Shown here piece by piece: positions 1-4,545 of a stretch of DNA of 5,716 nt. How positions within the stretch are numbered: the first letter of the stretch is position 1; each line of letters begins with the position of its first letter. This DNA is from Pseudomonadota bacterium. GTDB taxonomy: Bacteria; Pseudomonadota; Alphaproteobacteria; Acetobacterales; Acetobacteraceae. The position numbers were made by a program, and so were the translations under genes. A model generated the notes under the pieces. It ran no database searches and had not been told where the DNA came from. It saw only the letters and a program-made list of their open reading frames with translations. The stretch is from positions 1 through 5,716 of the forward strand of contig JAFADX010000033.1 in NCBI GenBank assembly GCA_023424475.1. Reading direction: 5' to 3'.

Positions 1-246
1 CGGCTGCTCTGCCCGGTGCGCTGCGTGATCGGCGGGGACGGGCTCTGCCTGTCGATCGCGGCGGCCTCGATCCTGGCGAAGGTGGTGCGGGACCGGGCGA
101 TGGCGCGGCTCGACCCGCGCTGGCCGGGCTACGGCTTCGCGCGGCATGCGGGCTACCCCACGGCGGCGCACCGGGACGCGCTGGCGCGGCTCGGGCCGAC
201 GCCGCATCACCGGCGGGGCTTCGGCCCCGTGGATAGATTGTTGTGA
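1..246 (+). CDS. rnhB: Ribonuclease HII, C-terminal part (5' end outside window)
   Basis: Cytoplasmic endonuclease that cuts the RNA strand of RNA-DNA hybrids and starts removal of ribonucleotides misincorporated into DNA. The frame is open from base 1 to the TGA at 244-246, giving 81 visible residues. They align by eye with the last 40% or so of RnhB: a GGD triplet whose Asp (codon 37-39) matches the fourth metal-binding carboxylate of the family (E. coli Asp126), then LSIAAASILAKVVRD, the YGFARHAGYPT block, and HHRRGFGPV near the C-terminus. The first three catalytic residues (the DEVGRG motif and the central Asp) lie upstream of the window. The protein ends only five residues after FGPV, so its tail is short. 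The neighbouring ccrM is in the usual alphaproteobacterial order, but the long structured gap suggests it is transcribed separately. Identification is secure; the start cannot be given. Confidence 0.95.
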   Translation, partial: RLLCPVRCVIGGDGLCLSIAAASILAKVVRDRAMARLDPRWPGYGFARHAGYPTAAHRDALARLGPTPHHRRGFGPVDRLL

Positions 247-249
247 CGC

Positions 250-265
250 CCTCAGGCGTCGGCGC
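250..265 (+). repeat. Degenerate half-copy of the palindromic repeat
   Basis: These 16 bases match the first 16 of the repeat at 278 and 418 (CCTCAGGCGCCGGCGC) at 15 positions; the single difference is T for C at 259. The copy starts four bases after the rnhB stop codon and breaks off before the alternating CG core. It looks like an eroded remnant, but 16 GC-rich bases could also match partly by chance. Confidence 0.5.
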
Positions 266-277
266 AGGTTTTACGTG

Positions 278-308
278 CCTCAGGCGCCGGCGCGCGCATG
301 CGCGCGCC
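278..308 (+). repeat. Palindromic repeat, copy 1 (right arm decayed)
   Basis: A 31-base sequence identical to 418-448 and in the same orientation, 140 bases upstream of that copy. It begins CCTCAGGCGCCGG and contains an alternating CG core around GCATGC at 296-301. The inner 20 bases, 289-308, form a perfect inverted repeat. Outside that, the right arm no longer pairs (T at 309 where copy 2 has G), so only a short hairpin remains instead of the full palindrome. It lies 32 bases after the rnhB stop and could still act at the 3' end of the rnhB transcript, though no T-run follows. Its function is not known from sequence. Confidence 0.85.
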
Positions 309-378
309 TGGCTGGCGCGCCGTGAGCGGTTGCGTCTGCGGCGATGGTTGGTCTGGGCGCGGTCGCGCTTCGCGCTCC

Positions 379-403
379 CGGATCGAGGCCGAGCCTCGGT
401 CCG
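379..403 (+). other. Hairpin: 11-bp stem with three-base loop
   Basis: Bases 379-389 (CGGATCGAGGC) pair with 393-403 (GCCTCGGTCCG) around the loop CGA at 390-392. Ten pairs are Watson-Crick and one is a G-T wobble (383 with 399). The hairpin lies between the two palindromic repeat copies and is unrelated to them in sequence. No T-tract follows, so a classical intrinsic terminator is not supported. It could shape the 3' end of the rnhB transcript, or be a chance product of GC-rich DNA. Confidence 0.5.
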
Positions 404-417
404 CCGTGCATCGTCTA

Positions 418-459
418 CCTCAGGCGCCGGCGCGCGCATGCGCGCGCCGGCGCCTGAGG
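418..459 (+). repeat. Perfect 42-bp palindrome, copy 2 of the repeat
   Basis: Every base from 418 to 438 pairs with its mirror from 459 down to 439, centred on GCATGC at 436-441. The outer arms read CCTCAGGCGCCGG and the core 430-447 alternates strictly between purine and pyrimidine. Symmetry stops exactly at the ends (A at 417 against C at 460). The first 31 bases are identical to copy 1. The right end lies ten bases before the predicted -35 box of ccrM. It resembles dispersed palindromic elements of high-GC bacteria (REP-like) more than a terminator, since no T-run flanks it. Whether it recurs in the genome cannot be seen here. Confidence 0.9.
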
Positions 460-469
460 CAAGCAAATC

Positions 470-498
470 TTGACCTCCCGAGTCGCACAAGCGATTCT
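470..498 (+). promoter_or_regulatory. Predicted ccrM promoter with two GANTC methylation sites
   Basis: TTGACC at 470-475 is a good -35 hexamer (5 of 6 to TTGACA). After exactly 17 bases comes GATTCT at 493-498, a weak -10 that keeps the key A2 and T6. Two GANTC sites lie inside the element: GAGTC at 480-484 in the spacer and GATTC at 493-497 overlapping the -10. The start of transcription would fall near 505, leaving a leader of about 25 bases before the GTG at 530. In Caulobacter, GANTC sites occur near the ccrM promoter, and GcrA acts with sigma70 at methylated GANTC near promoters; methylation feedback here is inferred from that. No TTAA-containing CtrA-type box is visible between 247 and 529. 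Confidence 0.6.
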
Positions 499-529
499 GC
501 GGCCTTCACGTCGGGGGACGGGGTTCGGA

Positions 530-1615
530 GTGGGGACGCAGATCGATCTGCCGCTCGACCAGGTGCTGGTCGGGGACTGCATCGCTTGGCTGCGGCACCT
601 GCCGCCGGCTTCGGTGCATGCCATCTTCGCGGACCCCCCCTACAACCTGCAGCTCAAGGGCATGCTGCGCCGCCCCGACGATTCCGTCGTGGACGGCGTG
701 GACGACGAATGGGACCGCTTCGCGGACCTCGGCGCCTATGATTCCTTCACGCGCGAGTGGCTCGCCGAATGCCGCCGCGTGCTGCGCAAGGACGGCACCA
801 TCTGGGTGATGGGCGCCTATCACAACGTCTTCCGGCTCGGCTCGGCGCTGCAGGACCTCGGCTACTGGATCCTGAACGACGTGATCTGGCGGAAGTCGAA
901 CCCGATGCCGAACTTCCGCGGCCGCCGCTTCACCAACGCGCATGAGACGCTGGTCTGGGCCGCCCGCGGCCCCGAAAGCCGCTACCGCTTCAACTACGCC
1001 GCCATGAAGGCGCTCAACGACGACCTGCAGATGCGCAGCGACTGGCTGATCCCGCTCTGCACCGGCCATGAGCGGCTGCGCGACGACAAAGGCGGCAAGC
1101 TGCACCCGACCCAGAAGCCCGAGGCGCTGCTGCATCGCGTGATCCTGTCCTGCACCGCGCCGGGCGAGGTGATCCTCGATCCCTTCCTCGGTTCCGGCAC
1201 CACGGCGGCGGTCGCGAAGCGGCTCGGCCGCCGCTTCATCGGCATCGAACGGGAGCAGCCCTATGCCGATGCCGCGCTGGCCCGCGTCGCCGGCGTCGAG
1301 CCCGCGCCGGAGGATGCCGCCGCCGCCCTGCCCTCGAAGAAGGAGCAGCCGCGCATCCCCTTCGGCACGCTGGTCGAACGCGGCCTCGTGCCGGCCGGTG
1401 CGAAGCTCTACGACCGGCAGAAGCGCTGGGAGGCGGTGGTCGGCGCCGACGGCACGCTGCGCTGCGGACTCGCCAGCGGCTCGATCCACAAGGTCGGCGC
1501 GGCGGTGCAGGAAGCGCCCTCCTGCAACGGCTGGCTGTTCTGGCACGTCGAAGCGCGGGACGGGCGGCTGCGCGTGCTCGACGAATACCGCGCGGAGGTG
1601 CTGCGCCAGGCGTGA
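530..1615 (+). CDS. ccrM: CcrM-type DNA adenine-N6 methyltransferase (GANTC specific)
   Basis: Transfers a methyl group from S-adenosylmethionine to the adenine of GANTC after replication; in alphaproteobacteria this solitary methylase ties methylation state to the cell cycle. From the GTG at 530 it has 361 residues, close to Caulobacter CcrM (358). Visible parts: catalytic motif DPPYNLQL at 35-42; FTREWL and the IWVMGAYHN block; WRKSNPMPNFRGRRF; HPTQKPEALL; the AdoMet-binding motif DPFLGSGTT at 217-225; then FIGIERE. DPPY preceding the AdoMet motif is the beta-class order. From about 275 (RIPFGTLVERGL) to the end is the CcrM C-terminal DNA-recognition (RAMA-type) domain, with GSIHKVGA and CNGWLFWH conserved. 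The GTG was chosen for family length, a G-rich Shine-Dalgarno-like stretch at 513-523, and because an in-frame TTG at 470 lies inside the predicted -35 box. It is probably co-transcribed with the gene 43 bases downstream. Confidence 0.96.
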   Translation: MGTQIDLPLDQVLVGDCIAWLRHLPPASVHAIFADPPYNLQLKGMLRRPDDSVVDGVDDEWDRFADLGAYDSFTREWLAECRRVLRKDGTIWVMGAYHNVFRLGSALQDLGYWILNDVIWRKSNPMPNFRGRRFTNAHETLVWAARGPESRYRFNYAAMKALNDDLQMRSDWLIPLCTGHERLRDDKGGKLHPTQKPEALLHRVILSCTAPGEVILDPFLGSGTTAAVAKRLGRRFIGIEREQPYADAALARVAGVEPAPEDAAAALPSKKEQPRIPFGTLVERGLVPAGAKLYDRQKRWEAVVGADGTLRCGLASGSIHKVGAAVQEAPSCNGWLFWHVEARDGRLRVLDEYRAEVLRQA

Positions 1616-1658
1616 CCGCGCACCGGCGCCGCCGCGTCAACCGAAGGAAGCCCCGCCG

Positions 1659-2237
1659 ATGAGCGAGACCGCAGGACCGCACGCCACCGCGCCCATTCCG
1701 CCGGCACCGCCCGGAGCGGCGCCCTCGCGCTCCTGGGGCCGCGCGCTGCTGGCCGAGGCGCCTTACCTCGCGATGCTGGTCGCCGGCTTCGCGGGCGTCG
1801 CCTTCGCCGGCGCGGCGAGCCACCCGAACCTGGTCTATTGGCAGGTCCTCGCACCCGTCTTCGGCGTTCTCTGCGTCGTGGCGGGGTGGAAGCGGGCGAC
1901 GGCGAACGGGCTGCGCATGCGCCTGATCTGGACCCAGGCGCTGCACTGGGCCGCCTTCCTCACGGCGATGCTGATGCTCTTCCTGCCCTCGGTGCGCAGC
2001 GTGGTGAACGACAGCGCGACCGAGATCGGGCTGCTGCTTCTGCTCGGCCTCGGCACCTTCGTCGCGGGGGTGCATGCGGGGTCGTGGCGGATCGGCGCGG
2101 TGGGGGCGGTGCTCGGCCTCTCGGTGCCTGCGGTGGCGGTGCTGCAGCAATCGGCGCTGCTGATCGGGGCCGGGGCGGTGATGGTGCTGCTGTTGGGCGC
2201 CGTCTTCGTGCTCACCTCGGCGCGCGGCCAGGGCTGA
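1659..2237 (+). CDS. Unrecognised multi-pass inner-membrane protein
   Basis: I do not recognise a family. The ATG at 1659 follows a good Shine-Dalgarno (AAGGAAG, 1644-1650) by eight bases and gives 192 residues. Residues 1-25 are a Pro/Ala-rich, probably cytoplasmic tail. About six hydrophobic segments follow: roughly 36-53, 60-77, 90-109, 123-139, 146-162 and 165-186. Short polar stretches separate them, including a basic loop (WKRATANGLRMR, 77-88) and an acidic one (VNDSATE, 116-122). The basic loop between segments 2 and 3 suggests a cytoplasmic side by the positive-inside rule. No catalytic, metal-binding or transporter signature is evident. The gene starts 43 bases after the ccrM stop with no obvious terminator between, so an operon with ccrM is likely. 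It converges on mutY. Coding is supported by the strong RBS, G/C-rich third positions and coherent hydropathy; function is unknown. Confidence 0.8.
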   Translation: MSETAGPHATAPIPPAPPGAAPSRSWGRALLAEAPYLAMLVAGFAGVAFAGAASHPNLVYWQVLAPVFGVLCVVAGWKRATANGLRMRLIWTQALHWAAFLTAMLMLFLPSVRSVVNDSATEIGLLLLLGLGTFVAGVHAGSWRIGAVGAVLGLSVPAVAVLQQSALLIGAGAVMVLLLGAVFVLTSARGQG

Positions 2238-2334
2238 CGCCGGCCGCGAGCAGGGTCGGCCTTCACGCGGCGGCCGCCTGCCGTTCGCCGCGCGGCCGCA
2301 TGTCAGCCGGCCGGCCTCGCGCCACGCTCGAGGT
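2238..2334. other. Convergent intergenic gap without a clear terminator
   Basis: These 97 bases separate the 3' ends of the membrane-protein gene and mutY. They contain GC-rich self-complementary words (GCGGCCGC near 2270-2277 and 2292-2299, GGCCGGCC near 2308-2315) that could form hairpins for both transcripts. No T-run follows any of them on either strand, so termination may depend on Rho or on bare hairpins. I see no small gene here. Confidence 0.4.
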
Positions 2335-3390
2335 TCAAGGGCCGGCCGCGAGCAAGAGCAGCCGGCGCATCACGCTCGGCAGCGCGCGGGCGGCCTCCTC
2401 GTGCGTCAGCCACGCACCCTCGGGCGGCGGGGCGCCGGCGGGCAGCGCGGCGGCGAAAAGCGTCATCTCCAGTTCGAAATGCGTGAAGCCGTGGCGCGCC
2501 ACGCCGGGCCGCGGCAACCAGGCGGCCGGCAGCGGCGCGTGCCGCAGCGCCTCCGCCGCATCCCACGGTTCCGCGCGCCAGGGCGTGCCCGGCACCTCAA
2601 GCATGCCGCCGAGCAGCCCCTTGTCCGGCCGCCGGCGCAACAGCATCCGACCCGCATCGTCCCGCAGCAGGAAATGCATTCCGTGCCGGAGCGGCCGCGC
2701 CGGCCTGGGCGCCTTGCGGGGCAGGCCGCCCTGGATGCCCGCCCGCCGCGCCGCGCAGCCCGCCTGCCAGGGGCAGAGCGCGCAGGCGGGATTGCGCGGC
2801 GTGCAGATGGTGGCGCCGAGGTCGAACAGCGCCTGCGCGAAATCGCCCGGCCGGGCCCGCGCGGCGGCGTCTTCCATGCAGGCGGCCGCATGGGCGGCGA
2901 GGATCGGCTTCGCGCCCGGCAGCGGCGCCTCGACGGCATGGATCCGGGCCATCACCCGCTCCACATTGCCGTCCACCGGCACCACCGGGGCGTCGAAGGC
3001 GATCGCACCCACCGCCGCGGCCGTATAGGGGCCGATGCCGGGCAGCACCGCCAGGCCCTCCGGGGTGCCGGGGAAGCCTCCGGCCGCAGTGACGGCCCTG
3101 GCGCAGGCATGGAGGTTCCGCGCCCGGGCATAGTAGCCGAGGCCCGCCCATTCCTCGGCGACCGCCGCCCAGTCGGCGGCGGCGAGCGCCTCCACGGTCG
3201 GGAAGCGGGCCAGGAAGCGGGCATAGCGCGGCCCCACGGCCGCGACCGTGGTCTGCTGGAGCATCACTTCCGAGAGCCAGATGCGGTAAGGGTCGCGGGC
3301 CTCCCCCGGTGCGGCCCGCCACGGCAGGATGCGCCGGTGCCGGTCGTACCAGGCGAGGAGGTCGGCGGCGGAGGGCTTCGCGGATGGCAC
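2335..3390 (-). CDS. mutY: A/G-specific adenine DNA glycosylase MutY
   Basis: Base-excision repair enzyme that removes adenine mispaired with 8-oxoguanine, preventing G:C to T:A changes. The 351 residues match the family length. N-terminal glycosylase domain: WLSEVMLQQT with catalytic Glu41; GLGYYARARNLH at 83-94; helix-hairpin-helix LPGIGPYTA at 116-124; VDGNVERVMAR with catalytic Asp140. The four iron-sulfur ligands are Cys196, 203, 206 and 212 in C-x6-C-x2-C-x5-C spacing. The C-terminal NUDIX-like domain that reads 8-oxoG includes GLLGGMLEVPGT (258-269) and HGFTHFELEMT (300-310), the latter corresponding to the FSH loop. The GTG at 3390-3388 is the only usual start codon before the conserved LPWR region. 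No purine-rich Shine-Dalgarno precedes it, so it may be leaderless or weakly translated. Its first seven bases overlap the divergent DciA-like gene, so its promoter must lie inside that gene. Confidence 0.96.
   Translation of the reverse strand: MPSAKPSAADLLAWYDRHRRILPWRAAPGEARDPYRIWLSEVMLQQTTVAAVGPRYARFLARFPTVEALAAADWAAVAEEWAGLGYYARARNLHACARAVTAAGGFPGTPEGLAVLPGIGPYTAAAVGAIAFDAPVVPVDGNVERVMARIHAVEAPLPGAKPILAAHAAACMEDAAARARPGDFAQALFDLGATICTPRNPACALCPWQAGCAARRAGIQGGLPRKAPRPARPLRHGMHFLLRDDAGRMLLRRRPDKGLLGGMLEVPGTPWRAEPWDAAEALRHAPLPAAWLPRPGVARHGFTHFELEMTLFAAALPAGAPPPEGAWLTHEEAARALPSVMRRLLLLAAGP
3370..3375 (+). promoter_or_regulatory. Strong ribosome binding site that fixes the DciA-like start
   Basis: GGAGGG lies eight bases before the ATG at 3384, which supports that codon over the upstream in-frame start at 3309. 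Position 3309 is well inside the mutY coding region and would add 25 residues rich in Arg and Gly unlike the family. This binding site lies entirely within the mutY coding sequence on the other strand. Confidence 0.7.
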
Positions 3391-3848
3391 GGGATGACGG
3401 GGAGAAGCGGTTCCTGGGCGGGCCGAGGCCGCTCGGCGCGCTGGTCCCAGCGCTCACACGCCCCGCCTTCAAGCGCAAGAGCCCGGCGGCCGCCCAGATC
3501 ATGGCCGACTGGCCAGACCTCGTCGGGCCGGCGCTCGCCGCCGTGACGCAGCCGCTGCGGCTGGCCTCCGGGACGCTGACCCTGGCCTGCGCGGGGCCGG
3601 TGGCGATGGAGCTGCAGCACCTGGCCCCCCAGTTGGCGGGCCGGATCAACGCCGCGCTCGGGCGCGTGGCGGTCGAGCGGTTCCGCTTCGTCCAGCAGGC
3701 GCCGACGGCGGCCGCACCGCGCCGGAAAGCCCCGGCGCGGCCCGTCCGGCTGCCGGAACGGGTCGAATCGGCCCTCGGATCCGTGACCTCGCCGGAACTG
3801 CGTGAAGCGCTGGAAAGATTGGGCCGCGGCGTCTATCGGACTCGATGA
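3384..3848 (+). CDS. DUF721 family protein, DciA-like helicase loader candidate
   Basis: 154 residues. The N-terminal half carries the DUF721 pattern: GPRPLGALVPALTRPAF (13-29), DWPDLVGPALAAVTQPLRL (42-60), then a beta-hairpin-like GTLTLACAGPVAMELQHL (63-80) and LAGRINAALGRVAVERFRF (84-102). This is the KH-like domain of DciA, the ancestral loader of replicative helicase DnaB in bacteria lacking DnaC or DnaI. A basic Pro/Ala/Arg linker (about 106-125) follows, ending in a short helix (SPELREALERLGRGVY, 136-151). Family membership is well supported; helicase loading in this organism is inferred from characterised DciA proteins. The start is set by the GGAGGG eight bases upstream. The gene diverges from mutY with a seven-base overlap and precedes dsbA by 88 bases, in the order seen near smc in other alphaproteobacteria. 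DUF721 proteins are often annotated only as hypothetical. Confidence 0.88.
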   Translation: MARDDGEKRFLGGPRPLGALVPALTRPAFKRKSPAAAQIMADWPDLVGPALAAVTQPLRLASGTLTLACAGPVAMELQHLAPQLAGRINAALGRVAVERFRFVQQAPTAAAPRRKAPARPVRLPERVESALGSVTSPELREALERLGRGVYRTR

Positions 3849-3865
3849 GACGAGGGCCCGAGTCC

Positions 3866-3893
3866 CTGAAGGGTGCCCGGCAGCCCCCATATG
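3866..3893 (+). promoter_or_regulatory. Weak promoter candidate upstream of the dsbA-smc pair
   Basis: CTGAAG at 3866-3871 and CATATG at 3888-3893 are separated by 16 bases and each match the sigma70 hexamers at three positions. A GANTC site (GAGTC, 3860-3864) lies just upstream, and another (GACTC, 3839-3843) overlaps the end of the preceding gene. The 88-base gap is long enough for a promoter, but read-through from the DciA-like gene is equally possible. Confidence 0.25.
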
Positions 3894-3936
3894 GATGCGG
3901 TTGCCGTCCCGCGGGGCGGCCTGCACAGGAGACCGG

Positions 3937-4545
3937 ATGAAGATGTTCCATCGCCGCACCCTGCTCGCCGCCGGCGGCACCCTCGTCGCCCTGCCGGCCT
4001 TGGCGCAGGCGCAGGCGCCCGCCGACCCGCGGATGGCGGAACGGTCCATGGGCAACGCCTCGGCGCCCATGACCGTGATCGAGTTCTTCTCCCTGACCTG
4101 CAGCCATTGCGGCGACTTCAGCCGGCAGACCTGGCCGCAGGTGAAGGCCCGGCTGGTGGACACCGGCAAGGTGCGGATGGTCTGGCGGGACTTCCCGCTC
4201 GACCAGATCGCGCTGCGTGCGGCGGCGGTCGCCCGGACCTTCCCTGCCGCGGCCTACGAGGCCTTCATCAGCGCCCTCTTCGCCAGCCAGGACCGCTGGG
4301 CCTTCGCCCGCGGCGTCGACCACAAGACGGAGATCGGCAAGATCGCCGCGCTCGCCGGCATGTCCCAGGCCACCTTCGATGCCGCCTGGGCCGATGACGA
4401 CCTGGCCCGCGCCATCCTCGCCGATCGCGAGCAGGCGCAGCGCCAGTTCAACATCCAGGCGACGCCGACCTTCGTGTTCGGCAGCCGCGTCGTCTCCGGC
4501 GCCATCTCCTTCGACCGCTTCGCGCGCGAGGCCGGCGCCTCGTGA
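3937..4545 (+). CDS. Exported DsbA-family thiol-disulfide oxidoreductase
   Basis: 202 residues with a cleavable signal: basic n-region MKMFHRR, hydrophobic core TLLAAGGTLVALPALA, likely cleavage after AQA near 27. The mature protein has a thioredoxin fold. Active site CSHC at 55-58 lies after a beta strand (MTVIEFFSLT, 45-54), and the cis-proline loop ATPTF (175-179, Pro177) packs against it. A helical insertion of DsbA type lies between (about 95-165). It should act in the periplasm, oxidising or isomerising disulfides; its partner is not in the window. AGGAGA at 3927-3932 lies four bases from the ATG at 3937 and ten from the in-frame ATG at 3943, so a start two codons later is possible. Arg6-Arg7 followed by Thr-Leu-Leu is loosely Tat-like. 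The TGA overlaps the GTG proposed for smc, suggesting translational coupling. Resembles the DsbA/Com1-like branch rather than classical E. coli DsbA (CPHC). Confidence 0.92.
   Translation: MKMFHRRTLLAAGGTLVALPALAQAQAPADPRMAERSMGNASAPMTVIEFFSLTCSHCGDFSRQTWPQVKARLVDTGKVRMVWRDFPLDQIALRAAAVARTFPAAAYEAFISALFASQDRWAFARGVDHKTEIGKIAALAGMSQATFDAAWADDDLARAILADREQAQRQFNIQATPTFVFGSRVVSGAISFDRFAREAGAS

Noticed and set aside
278..459. CRISPR-like or insertion-sequence interpretation of the two repeat copies
   Set aside because: Only two full-strength copies exist, with a 109-base gap between them, in the same orientation, with no cas gene, transposase or target duplication.
418..459. Classical intrinsic terminator for rnhB at the 42-bp palindrome
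   Set aside because: No T-run follows on either strand, and the element is 171 bases beyond the rnhB stop with other hairpins before it.
470..529. ccrM start at the TTG at 470
   Set aside because: It would add 20 residues absent from known CcrM proteins, and it coincides with the predicted -35 box. The GTG at 530 gives the family length.
243..741. Small Arg/Ala-rich open frames across the rnhB-ccrM gap (243-473, 298-741 and 415-624 minus)
   Set aside because: Their coding potential comes from translating the palindromic repeats. The sequences are low complexity, lack good ribosome binding sites, and partly overlap ccrM.
506..1546. 346-codon open frame antisense to ccrM
   Set aside because: It is the complement of a secure, conserved methyltransferase in high-GC DNA, where stop codons are rare in other frames. 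Its product is repetitive in Arg, Ala and Gly with no recognisable family.
2239..2354. 14-base direct repeat GCCGGCCGCGAGCA at 2239-2252 and 2341-2354
   Set aside because: The copies straddle a gene end and a coding region, are built of common GC-rich words, and show no other mobile-element or attachment-site features.
1838..3546. Long plus-strand frames through the mutY region (1838-3028 and 2401-3546)
   Set aside because: They lie opposite the well-conserved mutY, and the first also overlaps the membrane-protein gene in another frame. No family features are visible.
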